From assembly GCA_963761005.1 (NCBI GenBank), contig CAVXFK010000013.1, forward strand, positions 1-64,000: 64,000 nucleotides of DNA. The letters are read 5' to 3'. The stretch is from DASWJZ01 sp963761005 (lineage in GTDB: Bacteria > Pseudomonadota > Alphaproteobacteria > Rhizobiales > Afifellaceae). The notes below the pieces were generated by a model that saw only the letters and a list, made by a program, of their open reading frames with translations, was not told where the DNA came from and did not search any database. Positions 9,077-18,600 of this stretch are shown piece by piece; position 1 is the stretch's first letter, and the number at the start of each line of letters is the position of its first letter. Made by a program: the position numbers and the translations under genes.

Positions 9077-9781
9077 TCAGCGCCGGCCGCGCGAGACCCG
9101 CTCGATCTCCTCGCGCACCTTGCGCTCCACGATCGAGGGCAGATTCTCGTCGAGCCATTGCTTCAGCATCGGCTGCAGCATCTCGGTGACAACGTCTTCG
9201 AGCGTGCGTGCATTCTGTGCGAGGAGCGTATGGGCGAGCGCGCCGAATGCGCCGGAAACGGCTTCGCCTGATGCCGGCGAAAGCAAGGCGCTTTCCTCGT
9301 TTCCCGCTACCGGAGCCTGCGGCGCCGCGATCAACGGCGCACGCGACGGCCGGGGCGAGCGCGCCGGCTCGCTCTTCGCAATGCCGCGCGTCTCAGTGCT
9401 TTCAGATGCGCTGCGCATGAACGCTCCATAGTCGCGATAGTGAGGTTGAGGGTCGGTCTCGCGCTCGGCTTCGGCCTGGCTGGCCGGCTCTTCTTCCGGG
9501 GCGTACGTTGCGAATGCTTCAGCAGGGGCTGTTGCGACTGGCTCATCCGCAACGTCTTCACTGGCCAGTTCGTCCTCGGCGGCTTCCGCCGCCGACCTGT
9601 CTTCTCCGGGCTCGTGGTGCGTTTCGCGCTCGGCTGGGGCGCTTCGTGTCGAATGCGCCGGCGCGGCGATCACCCCATCGATCTTCGGAGCCGCCGACCC
9701 GCCGTCCTCGGAGATGATCTGGCGGATCGACGCAAGTATCTCCTCCATCGACGGCTCGTTCACCGTGTTTGGATTCGCCAT
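9077..9781 (-). CDS. popZ: PopZ-like polar organising protein (DUF2497)
   Basis: About 234 residues: a conserved N-terminal helix EPSMEEILASIRQIISEDG, a long low-complexity acidic/proline linker, and a conserved C-terminal helical module (LEDVVTEMLQPMLKQWLDE, LPSIVERKVREEIERVS). This is the architecture of alphaproteobacterial PopZ, which self-assembles at the cell pole through its C-terminus and recruits partners through its N-terminal helix. The start at 9781 (MANPNTVNE) is chosen because a strong GGGGAAGAG ribosome-binding site precedes it; an in-frame start 24 bp upstream has none. It lies between tolC and valS. Confidence 0.82.
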   Translation of the reverse strand: MANPNTVNEPSMEEILASIRQIISEDGGSAAPKIDGVIAAPAHSTRSAPAERETHHEPGEDRSAAEAAEDELASEDVADEPVATAPAEAFATYAPEEEPASQAEAERETDPQPHYRDYGAFMRSASESTETRGIAKSEPARSPRPSRAPLIAAPQAPVAGNEESALLSPASGEAVSGAFGALAHTLLAQNARTLEDVVTEMLQPMLKQWLDENLPSIVERKVREEIERVSRGRR

Positions 9782-9926
9782 TACTCTTCCCCTGGTCGTG
9801 CCCACCCCGAACTCGCGTCCAAATCGGCAAACACATTAAACGCGGACGAGCGCGCGAGGAAAAGACTGTGGGGAACTCCGAGCCGGAAATGCCTGGAATT
9901 GTTGGGCGCAGACTTCGCCTGCGACC

Positions 9927-11294
9927 TCAGCGACCGTCCGGGGTCTCAAGTCCGATGAGCTTGCCGCGCACCTTCCTGTAGTGCTCGGTCGGATCGTAGA
10001 CGGCGGTCGGCAGCTTGAGCGCCTCGGCGGTCAACTGGCCCATCGCGGAAAGCAGCGAAAAGGATGCTACGACCCGATTGTGCTTCGCGGCAATCTCGGT
10101 CTCGCGCGCGTTGAGAAGCGTCTGCTGCGCGTCGAGCACGTCGAGCGTCGTGCGCTGGCCGACCCGCTGCTCTTCCTGCACGCCGGAGAGGGCGATCTGC
10201 GCCGCATCAATTCCCTCCGTGGCCGCCGCGATGGCGCCCACTGCGGCATTGACCTGCGCCCAGGCTGACACGACGGCGGCGCGCACCTGGTCGCGCGCGA
10301 CGTCGATCTGGATCTTGCGCAGACCGTAGAGCTCCTTCGACTGGCGTACCTGACCGTAGGCCGCGCCGCCGGGGTAGATCGGAATCGTAAGCCGCCCGGT
10401 GACCGTCGCGGAATTCGGGTCGAAGTCGCCGTTGTAGCTCTCGTTGTGTTGGACCGTCCCCTCAAGGCTCACTGTCGGAAGCAGCGCGCCCTCGGCCTGC
10501 TTCACGGCGTAGCCTTGCGCGTCTGCCTGATTGATCGCCGCAAGGATCAGCGGGTGCTCGTTCTGGCCGATGTCGACCGCCGCGCTGAGGCTCGCGGGGA
10601 CGAGATTGCCGAATGGAAAGGCATTCACGAGGCCGTCCGGATCGTGGCCGATGATCTGTCGATAAGTGGCCTTGCTTGTCGCGAGATTGGCTTCCGCGAG
10701 TTTCACGGCGGACCGGGCCTCGGCGAGCGCGGCGCGCGCCTGCGCGACATCGGTGCGCGTATTCTCGCCAACGTTGAACCTTTCGTTCGCCGCACGCACC
10801 TGCTCTTCAAGGAAGATGACATTGCGTTGGCGAATGTCGAGGATGGCTGTGTCGCGCAGCACGTCCATATAGGCCTGCGCCGCATCGAAGAGGACGTTCT
10901 CGACCGTGTTGCGAAGCACTTCGCGGCTCGCGAGCACGCCGACCTCCGCTTGCCGCACTCCGTTGCGAACGCGAAATCCGGAGAAGACGCTCTGCGAGAC
11001 CTGCAGGCCGACGGTCGTCGAGCCGGTCGTCTTGTCCGCAGTTCCCACGACCTGGTCGGTCCTGGTACCCGTCGTGGTGCTGAAAAGGGAGATGACCGGC
11101 GTGTATCCGCCGCGTGCGATCGCAACGTTCTCGTCGTCGGCGCGCGTTTGTGCCCGCGCCGCGTTGATCGTGGGGTTGGACGCATATGCCGAAGCAAGGG
11201 CGTGCACGATCGATTCCGCCGACAAAGCCGGAGCTGCCGCGAAAACCGAGATGCCGAGTGCCGTCGCCAGGACGGCGCAGTTGTGACGGATCAC
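9927..11294 (-). CDS. tolC: TolC-family outer-membrane efflux/type I secretion protein
   Basis: About 455 residues with a signal peptide (cleaved after AAPALSA) and two TolC/OEP repeats of long alpha-helical sequence (e.g. SVFSGFRVRNGVRQAEVG, LSGVQEEQRVGQRTTLDVLDAQQTLLNAR). TolC proteins form trimeric outer-membrane ducts for type I secretion and RND/ABC efflux. A GTG start at 11294 has a GAGGGGAC ribosome-binding site a few bases upstream; another in-frame GTG lies at 11315. It follows the Pcm-family gene on the same strand, as in many alphaproteobacteria. No ABC exporter partner is adjacent, so the substrate is unknown. Confidence 0.88.
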   Translation of the reverse strand: MIRHNCAVLATALGISVFAAAPALSAESIVHALASAYASNPTINAARAQTRADDENVAIARGGYTPVISLFSTTTGTRTDQVVGTADKTTGSTTVGLQVSQSVFSGFRVRNGVRQAEVGVLASREVLRNTVENVLFDAAQAYMDVLRDTAILDIRQRNVIFLEEQVRAANERFNVGENTRTDVAQARAALAEARSAVKLAEANLATSKATYRQIIGHDPDGLVNAFPFGNLVPASLSAAVDIGQNEHPLILAAINQADAQGYAVKQAEGALLPTVSLEGTVQHNESYNGDFDPNSATVTGRLTIPIYPGGAAYGQVRQSKELYGLRKIQIDVARDQVRAAVVSAWAQVNAAVGAIAAATEGIDAAQIALSGVQEEQRVGQRTTLDVLDAQQTLLNARETEIAAKHNRVVASFSLLSAMGQLTAEALKLPTAVYDPTEHYRKVRGKLIGLETPDGR

Positions 11295-11459
11295 GTGTCC
11301 CCTCAACTCACCCACGAAGATCGCGGACGCGGGCCGCTAGCGGCCGAAGAATCGTAGCATCACCACCAGGATATGGGCCGTCCTGGCGCCGGTCATCAAC
11401 AGAATTGGCCCGCCGGCGCGACAAAAACCACCGAACCGTGTCGCGAAAGCGACGATCCT

Positions 11460-12122
11460 TCAGAAGACGAAGGCGCGCGGGCGCTCAAATCCGGGGAGGA
11501 GCGTCGCCCAGGCGTCGAATCGCGGCCACTTTGTGGCCTCCGCCCCGACCCGTTCGTAGAGCATCGCCCGGCTGACCCGATCGTCGCGCTCGATTGTCGC
11601 AAGAACGCCGCCGGGCTTGAGCTGTCCGACGAGCGCCTCCGGAATGACCTCGACCGCGCCGTCGACAAGGATCGCGTCGAAGGGAGCCGCGGCGGGGCAG
11701 CCCTCGGTCAGCTTTGCCTCGACAACCTCGACATTCGCTGCGCCGACCGCCTTCAGCCTTTCGCGCGCCAGCGCCGCGAGCGCCTTGTCTTCCTCCACCG
11801 CGACGACGCGACCGGCGAGATGCGAAAGGATCGCGGCCGAGTAGCCGGTGCCGCAGCCGACCACCATGGCCTTCGCATCGGGGCCAAGCGGCAGCGCGTT
11901 GACGAGCCGCCCCAGGCGCACAGGCTCCATCATGCGGCGCGACGGCGCCGCATCGGCCATCTTCAGCTCGCGGTCGGCATAGGCGAAGGCGGCATCGCCG
12001 GGAGCGGTGAATGCCTCGCGCGGCACTGCCAGGAACGCCCGGATCACGTCGTGATCGGTGACCTGGTTCGGCCGCAGCTGGTTGTCCACCATGCGCTGCC
12101 GAAGCACGGCAAAATCGGTCAT
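11460..12122 (-). CDS. Protein-L-isoaspartate O-methyltransferase family protein
   Basis: A 220-residue Rossmann methyltransferase: the N-terminus (RQRMVDNQLRPNQVTDHDVI) is typical of the alphaproteobacterial Pcm-like family next to tolC, and the SAM-binding motif I is VVGCGTGYSAAILSHLA with the acidic VVAVEED strand end. The family repairs isoaspartyl residues, but this branch lacks clear proof of that activity, so only the methyltransferase fold is firm. It sits directly beside tRNA-Cys (28 bp) and upstream of tolC. Confidence 0.82.
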   Translation of the reverse strand: MTDFAVLRQRMVDNQLRPNQVTDHDVIRAFLAVPREAFTAPGDAAFAYADRELKMADAAPSRRMMEPVRLGRLVNALPLGPDAKAMVVGCGTGYSAAILSHLAGRVVAVEEDKALAALARERLKAVGAANVEVVEAKLTEGCPAAAPFDAILVDGAVEVIPEALVGQLKPGGVLATIERDDRVSRAMLYERVGAEATKWPRFDAWATLLPGFERPRAFVF

Positions 12123-12150
12123 GCTCGCGATCCGAAAAGTCCCAAGAAAC

Positions 12151-12224
12151 TGGAGGCCTCGCCCGGAATCGAACCGGGGTGCACGGATTTGCAGTCCGCT
12201 GCGTCACCACTCCGCCACGAGGCC
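12151..12224 (-). tRNA. tRNA-Cys (GCA)
   Basis: A 74-nt cloverleaf on the minus strand with acceptor stem GGCCTCG/CGAGGCC, anticodon loop ACTGCAAAT (anticodon GCA), T-loop GGTTCGATTCC and an encoded 3' CCA. Single gene beside the Pcm-family gene. Confidence 0.96.
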
Positions 12225-12380
12225 GGTCGCGGCTGCGTTACCAGAGGGATAGAGGCGCCACAAGAGCGCCCGAATGGCGCCCGGTGCGCTCGGCCGCCGG
12301 ATCGGCTATGGCCGCCTGATGGCTCACACAATGTGTCGCCGCAGCGGTTGCCGCCAGCCCTTTGACGCGCGCGGGTCGCA

Positions 12381-13367
12381 GTGAGCGGGCTCGCCATCAG
12401 GTTTGGCATTCTCGCGGTCGCGCTCGTGACCGACCGGCTGCTTGGCGATCCGCCAACGCTCTGGCGGCGTGTACCGCATCCGGTCCGGCTGATCGGCCGC
12501 GCGGTCGGGCTCCTCGACCGGCGGCTGAACCGTGACGCCGCGCCTTTCGCGGAACGCCGCCGCGCCGGTGTCATTGCCGTTCTCCTGCTCGTGGCCGGCG
12601 CCGCGCTCATCGGCTGGTTCGTTGAGCGGATGTTGCAGAGCGCTCCGCTCGGGCTTGCGGTCGAGGCGGTCATCGCCTCGGTGTTTCTCGCCCACAAGAG
12701 CCTTGTCGATCATGTGGCGGCCGTCGGGCACGCGCTGGCGACCGAGGGCCTGGAAGGCGGCCGCCGCGCCGTGTCCGAGATCGTCGGCCGCGATGTCAGC
12801 GTGCTCGATGAGGCGGGCGTGGCCCGTGCCGCGATCGAGTCCGCAGCGGAAAATTTCTCCGACGGGGTCATCGCGCCGGCGTTCTGGTTCATGCTCCTCG
12901 GCCTGCCGGGCCTTCTCGTCTTCAAGGTCGTCAACACGGCCGATTCCATGATCGGCCACCGCTCCCCGCGCTACGAGGCGTTCGGCTGGGCTTCGGCGCG
13001 CTTCGACGATGTCATGAATTTCGTGCCGGCACGCCTTTCGGTGCTGCTGATCGCAGGCGCAGCGCTTCTTGCACGCCGCACCGCTGGAGCCGCGATACGT
13101 GCCGCCTTGGCTGATGCACGAAACCACAAATCGCCGAACGCCGGCTGGCCCGAGGCGGCGCTTGCCGGCGCGCTCGGACTGGCACTTGGTGGACCCCGCC
13201 GCTACGGCACGACGGCGGTCGACGGAGCCTGGCTCAACCGAGCCGGTCGGCCGGACGCGGGACCCGGCGACATCAGTGCAACGATCCGGCTGCTCGATAT
13301 CGCCTGGACGATCCTCGCCGGCCTGACGCTGCTCGCCGCGCTCATCCCGCTCGCGCTCGCGCGATAG
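12381..13367 (+). CDS. cbiB: Adenosylcobinamide-phosphate synthase CbiB/CobD
   Basis: A 328-residue integral-membrane enzyme that attaches the aminopropanol (or its phosphate) arm to adenosylcobyric acid. Family signatures are the N-terminal DRLLGDPPTLWRRVPHPVR, the central ESAAENFSDGVIAPAFWF and NTADSMIGHRSPRYEAFGW, with several hydrophobic segments. It starts with GTG at 12381. It converges on cobQ, and the two reading frames overlap by 26 bp at their 3' ends. It is not part of the riboswitch-led operon on the other strand. Confidence 0.93.
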   Translation: MSGLAIRFGILAVALVTDRLLGDPPTLWRRVPHPVRLIGRAVGLLDRRLNRDAAPFAERRRAGVIAVLLLVAGAALIGWFVERMLQSAPLGLAVEAVIASVFLAHKSLVDHVAAVGHALATEGLEGGRRAVSEIVGRDVSVLDEAGVARAAIESAAENFSDGVIAPAFWFMLLGLPGLLVFKVVNTADSMIGHRSPRYEAFGWASARFDDVMNFVPARLSVLLIAGAALLARRTAGAAIRAALADARNHKSPNAGWPEAALAGALGLALGGPRRYGTTAVDGAWLNRAGRPDAGPGDISATIRLLDIAWTILAGLTLLAALIPLALAR

Positions 13368-14802
13368 CGAGGATGGCGTCGATGTCGAGATGCTCCTCGA
13401 GATGCGCCGCAAGGCCATCGAGGGCAGCCTCCACGCCGGCCTCGAAGCGGGTGGCCGAGCGCCCGCCGAGCTTGGCCAGGTAGGCTCGGCGGAAGTCGTC
13501 GCTCGTGAAGAGCCCGTGTACATAAGTGCCGGTGACAAGCCCATCAGGTGAGACTGCGCCGTCCGCCCGGCCGCCGATATCGAGGAACGGCCGGGCGCAG
13601 TCCGGCCCTTCGCTTCGGCCAAGATGGATCTCGTAGCCTGAAAGGCTTGCGCCGCTTTCCTTGTGCCGCGCCGAAACCTGAGCGGTGGTCTTGTCGTCGC
13701 CAAGCTCCGTATCGACCGCGAGCAGCCCGAGGCCTGCGACCGAGCCGGGAGCCCCCTCAACGCCGCGCGGATCGGCGATCGTCCTGCCGAGCATCTGATA
13801 GCCTCCGCATAGCCCGAGCACGGCGCCGCCGCGCCGGTGATGTGCGAGGATGTCGATGTCCCATCCTTGCGCCCGGAGCGCCGCGAGGTCGGCCATCGTC
13901 GCCTTCGATCCGGAGATCAGGATCAGATCACAATCGCCCGGAATCGCCTGCCCCGGCTCGATCACTTCAACCGTCACATCAGGTTCTGCGGCAAGCGGGT
14001 CGAGGTCGTCGAAATTGGCGATGCGCGGCAGGCGCGGCACGGCGATCTTGATCCGTGCTTCGGGCTTCGCGCCGCTGCCGACGAGCCCCAGCACATCTTC
14101 GGCCGGCAGACGGGCGGCGTCGGCAAAGTGCGGTACGACGCCGAGTGCCCTCCAGCCGGTGCGCCGAGCGATCTCCGTCACACCCTCTTCGAACAACGAA
14201 GGATCGCCGCGGAACTTGTTGATAATGAAGGCCTTCATGCAGTCGCGTTCCGGCGGATCGAGGACTGCGTGCGTCCCGACCATGGCGGCGATCACGCCGC
14301 CGCGGTCGATGTCGCCGACGAGCGCCACCGGCACGGAGGCCGCCGCCGCGAAGCCCATGTTGGCAATGTCGCCGCGACGGAGGTTGATCTCCGCCGGCGA
14401 GCCGGCCCCTTCCGCGATCACGAGATCGAACGCGGCTTCGAGCCGGCGGAAGCTTTCGAGCACGGTCTGGAGAAGCTCGCCTTTGCGCGCGCCATAGTCG
14501 CGTGCCGAAAGCGTTACCCAGCGCTTCCCCCGCACCACGACCTGCGCGCCGCGGTCCGTCTCGGGCTTCAAGAGCACCGGATTCATGTCGACGGTCGGCG
14601 CAATGCGCGCGGCGCGCGCTTGCAGCATCTGCGCGCGGCCGATCTCTCCGCCCTCGGCGACGCCGGCATTGTTCGACATGTTCTGCGGCTTGAACGGCGC
14701 GACCCTCAACCCGCGGTCAGCGAAGACCCGGCAGAGACCGGCGACGATCAGCGACTTGCCGACATTCGAGCCGGTGCCCTGGATCATGATGGCGGGCTTC
14801 AT
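13342..14802 (-). CDS. cobQ: Cobyric acid synthase CobQ
   Basis: A 486-residue enzyme that amidates four side chains of adenosylcobyrinic acid a,c-diamide. The N-terminal P-loop-like GTGSNVGKS begins at about residue 9 (start MKPAIMIQ at 14802), and the C-terminal type 1 glutaminase domain has the catalytic cysteine in GLCGGYQMLG (about residue 331) and a His near the C-terminus (GTYVHGLF). Last gene of the leftward cob operon, 31 bp after cobO. The 3' end overlaps the convergent cbiB. Confidence 0.94.
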   Translation of the reverse strand: MKPAIMIQGTGSNVGKSLIVAGLCRVFADRGLRVAPFKPQNMSNNAGVAEGGEIGRAQMLQARAARIAPTVDMNPVLLKPETDRGAQVVVRGKRWVTLSARDYGARKGELLQTVLESFRRLEAAFDLVIAEGAGSPAEINLRRGDIANMGFAAAASVPVALVGDIDRGGVIAAMVGTHAVLDPPERDCMKAFIINKFRGDPSLFEEGVTEIARRTGWRALGVVPHFADAARLPAEDVLGLVGSGAKPEARIKIAVPRLPRIANFDDLDPLAAEPDVTVEVIEPGQAIPGDCDLILISGSKATMADLAALRAQGWDIDILAHHRRGGAVLGLCGGYQMLGRTIADPRGVEGAPGSVAGLGLLAVDTELGDDKTTAQVSARHKESGASLSGYEIHLGRSEGPDCARPFLDIGGRADGAVSPDGLVTGTYVHGLFTSDDFRRAYLAKLGGRSATRFEAGVEAALDGLAAHLEEHLDIDAILAIARARAG

Positions 14803-14833
14803 GGTCGCGCCATCGGAGATCGGCACCGGTCGC

Positions 14834-15457
14834 TCAGAACTCGATCCCCTTCTGCGCCTTCACGCCGGAGCGGAACGGATGCTTCACCTGCTCCATCTCG
14901 GTGACGAGATCGGCGGCCTCGATCAACTCGTCCTTGGCGTTCCGCCCGGTGACGACGACGTGCTTCATCGGCGGGCGCGCTTCTAGCGCCGCGACGACCT
15001 CAGCCGCGTCGAGATAGTCGTAGCGAAGAACGATGTTGAGCTCGTCGAGCACGACCATCTGATGCTCGTCGTCCATGATGAGCGCTTTCGCTTTCTCCCA
15101 TGCAGCCTTCGCAGCGGCGATGTCGCGGCTGCGGTCCTGCGTCTCCCAAGTGAAGCCTTCGCCCATCGTCGCGATCGTCACCTGATCGCCGAACCTGTCG
15201 AGCGCGACCCGTTCGCCCGTCTGCCACCTGCCCTTCACGAATTGCACGATCGCGACCTTCATGCCGTTGCCGAGCGCGCGGAAGACGAGCCCGAAGGCCG
15301 CGGTCGACTTCCCCTTGCCCTTGCCGGTATGGACGATCAGGAGCCCCTTCTCGATCGTCTTCGTGGCGATGATCTTGTCGCGCGCCTCCTTCTTGCGGCG
15401 CATCTTCTCCGCATGCTTCGCGTTGATTTCCGCCTCGCTCATGCCTTCGGTTTTCAT
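14834..15457 (-). CDS. cobO: Corrinoid adenosyltransferase CobO/BtuR
   Basis: A 207-residue ATP:cob(I)alamin adenosyltransferase of the CobA/CobO/BtuR type, with the P-loop HTGKGKGKSTAAFGLV (about residues 41-56), GEGFTWETQDRSRDI and LDELNIVLRYDYLD motifs. It makes the Co-C bond of the adenosylated corrinoid. The N-terminal ~30 charged residues (KHAEKMRRKKEARDKI) are usual for the family. It follows cobN with a palindromic repeat in the 150-bp gap. Confidence 0.94.
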   Translation of the reverse strand: MKTEGMSEAEINAKHAEKMRRKKEARDKIIATKTIEKGLLIVHTGKGKGKSTAAFGLVFRALGNGMKVAIVQFVKGRWQTGERVALDRFGDQVTIATMGEGFTWETQDRSRDIAAAKAAWEKAKALIMDDEHQMVVLDELNIVLRYDYLDAAEVVAALEARPPMKHVVVTGRNAKDELIEAADLVTEMEQVKHPFRSGVKAQKGIEF

Positions 15458-15489
15458 GAGATCATCCCGTCTACGCTCGCATCGGGAGC

Positions 15490-15588
15490 GTCATTCTCGG
15501 GCGAAGCGAAGCGGAGACCCGAGAACCCAGACCGATGGACTGCGGCCTGGGTCCTCGGGTCGGTGCTGTGCACCGCCCGAGGATGACA
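15490..15588. repeat. Family A palindromic repeat, between cobO and cobN
   Basis: About 99 bp starting GTCATTCTCGGGCGAAGC and ending CGCCCGAGGATGACA. Same family as the copies at 28249, 28388, 31723, 33367, 36257, 38147, 39833, 45294, 46992 and 49519: terminal inverted repeats GTCATCCTCGGGC/GCCCGAGGATGAC, inner ACCCGAGAACCCAG/CTGGGTCCTCGG, and a variable centre. It lies inside the cob operon, so it is transcribed. Confidence 0.75.
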
Positions 15589-15608
15589 AAGAGGGTGTGT
15601 AGTGTGCT

Positions 15609-18600
15609 TCATGCCGCTATCCTCCCCGCCAAGCGTTGCAGCTCTTCGTAGGCGCTGTTGCGGTGCGGCGCCCAGAGCCCGCGGTCGATCGCTTCGCAAA
15701 AGCGCGCCGCGATTTCCTTCAGCGCCGGCGGATTGTTCTCCGCGATGAAGTCGCGCACTGAAACATCCTCGAGATAGGCGCTGTGAAGCTGCTCGAAATG
15801 GTGATGCTTCACGGCGTTCGTCGTCGCCGCAAAGGCGAAGAGATAGTCGACGGTCGCGGCGATCTCGAACGCGCCCTTGTAGCCGTGGCGCATCACGCCC
15901 GCGATCCATTTCGGATTGGCTGCGCGCCCGCGGACGACCCGCGCGATCTCTTCATCGAGCGCGCGGATCACCGGCCGCTCGGGGCGTGAGTGATCGTTAT
16001 GGAAGATTTTTGGGGCTTCGCCCTTCAGTGTCTCGACCGACGCCGCGAGCCCGCCCTCGAACTGGTAGTAGTCGTCGGAGTCGAGGAGATCGTGCTCGCG
16101 GTTGTCCTGGTTCTGCACGACGGCGTCGGTGGCTTTGAGGCGCGTTTCTAGAAGCGCGCGTGCACCCTTCCCCTCAACGCCGCCGCCATAGGCGTAGGCT
16201 GACCATTCCAGGAAGGCCGCCGCGAGGTCTCGACGTTCGGCCCAGATGCCTTCGTCGATCAGCGCCTGCAGCCCCGCACCGTAAGCGCCGGGCTTCGAGC
16301 CGAAGACGCGGAACGAGGCAGCGCTTCGTGCCTCCGCGTCGCTCATGCCTGCGGCTTCAAGGGCCTTCGCATCGGCGCGGATGCGCGCGGCGATTGGATT
16401 TGCGTCCTCAGGCTCATCGCGTTCGGCGACCGCCTGCACCGCTTCGTGGAAGAGTGCGATCTGCGTCGGGAACGCATCGCGGAAGAAGCCGGAGATTCTA
16501 AGCGTCACGTCGATGCGAGGCCGCTTCAGCTCCGAGAGCGGCACGACGTCGATGCCGGTCACGCGGCCCGATGCGCCTTCCCACACCGGCCGCGCGCCGA
16601 TCAACGCCAGCGCCTGTGCGATGTCGTCGCCGCCGGTCCGCATGTTCGACGTGCCCCACACCGTGAGCGCAATGGCCCGCGGCCACTCGCCCTCGTCCTG
16701 GAAATAGCGCTCCGCCAGCAGGCCGGCGGAGCGGCGTCCGAGGTCGAAGGCAGCCGGCGTCGGCACGGCGCGCACGTCGACGGAATAGAAGTTGCGCCCG
16801 GTCGGGAGACAGTCTGTGCGCCCGCGCGTCGGTGCGCCGGAGGGGCCGGGCGGGACGAATTTTCCGGAGAGCGCATCGAGGACGGAGGCGATTTCGCGGT
16901 CGCCGGAGGCATCGAGTGAAGGTGCGATGTCGTTCGTTATCGTTTGAAGGACGGCCGCAGAGCTCGGTCCAGGCGTCACCATTCCCCTCCCCCCTTGCGG
17001 GGGAGGGACAGGGAGGGGGGAAGCATGAAGGGCACCGCCGTTCTTTCCTTCCAAGGGGGACGTCAGAGAAAGGGCCAATCCTTCAAGCCTCTCCACTGTG
17101 TCACCGACGGTGCGCCAAGGAACGTCGTGGCTGCCTCCTTCCCCTCTCCCCGACCCTCTCCCGCAAGGGGAGAGGGAGTCCGGTCGCGGCCCCTCCCAGG
17201 TCTCGGCGAAATCACATGCGAGCGGATCGACCCCGAGCCCCAAATCATCGGCCAGCGCACGAAGCAGCGAAGCATCGCCTGCCCGGCCATTTCCCCGCGG
17301 CACCCGCGCAAGCGCGACCAACGTCTCTGCGCGCTGCCGTCCGGCCGGCCCCTCGCCGAGCACATGCAAACCATCGCGGATCTGCAGTTCCTTCAGGTCG
17401 CAGATGTGCGCATCGAGCTTTCCAAGCGCGCTGCTCGCCTCGCTCTTGAAATCAAGCCCGAGGTCCTTGTCGAAGCCGTGCCGCTCCGCGAGGTCGGCAA
17501 TCTCGGCAGCGACCAACTTCGCGCGGCGCGGATCGCTTGCTTCGGCCGTGGCATATTCGTCGATCAGCGCTTCGAGCGCCGCCGCTGGGCCGTAGCTCTC
17601 CGCGCGCGCCATCGGCGGCATCAGATGGTCCACGATCACAGCCGCCGTCCGCCGCTTGGCCTGCGCTCCCTCGCCCGGATCGTTGACGATGAACGGATAG
17701 ATCACCGGCAGCGCACCGAGCGCCGCTTCCGGATAACAGCTCTCCGAAAGCGCCAGAGCCTTCCCCGGCAGCCATTCGAGATTGCCATGCTTGCCCATGT
17801 GCACGAGCGCGTCGGCGGAAAATTCCTCGCGGAGCCAGAAGTAGAAGGCGAAATAGGAATGCGGCGGGACGAGATCGGGATCGTGATAGCTGGTCTTTGG
17901 ATCGACGCTGTAGCCACGCGCCGGCTGAATGCCGATCGCGATATTGCTGAAGCGATGCGCGGGAAGGATGAAGGCTTCGCCTTCGACGAACGGATCGGAA
18001 GAGGCGTCGCCCCAGCGGGCGGTGACGGCGGAGCGGACCGGCGGCGGGAGGTCGGCGAAGTGATGCTCGTACGTCTCAAGCGGGAGCGCGATGGTAGAGC
18101 GCGAACCCTCCCCTAACCCCTCCCCGCGAGGGGGAGGGGAATCTCGCTGCGCATTCGTCGGCCCAGCAAGCAGCAGCGCCATCAAGTCCGCGCCCGTCTC
18201 CGGAGCGCCGTGTGCGTCGTATCCCGCGTCGCGCATTGCCTTCAGCACATTCGCGGTCGAGGCCGGCGCGTCGAGGCCGACGCCGTTCGCGATGCGGCCG
18301 TCCTTGTTCGGATAGTTGGAGAGCACGATCGCCACGCGCTTCATTGCGTTCGGCTTCTCACGCAGCTTTGCCCAACGCGCCGCAAGCTCGGCGACATATG
18401 CGATGCGGTCGGCCTTCGGCCGGTAGCGCACCGGCCGGCACTCGGTGAGCGGATCGAATTCACCCGCCTCCTTGAACGAGACTGCACGCGAGATGATCCG
18501 CCCGTCGACCTCCGGCAGCACAACGTTCATCGTGAGATCGGTCGGCGCGAGCCCGCGCGCCGAATTCGCCCACGCCTCTTCCGAGATCCCCGCAAAGGTC

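Noticed and set aside
7233..9431. A 732-codon open frame on the plus strand opposite valS
   Set aside because: It is the GC-rich shadow of valS: its composition is Arg/Asp/His-heavy, no domain is seen, and valS on the other strand is complete with all motifs.
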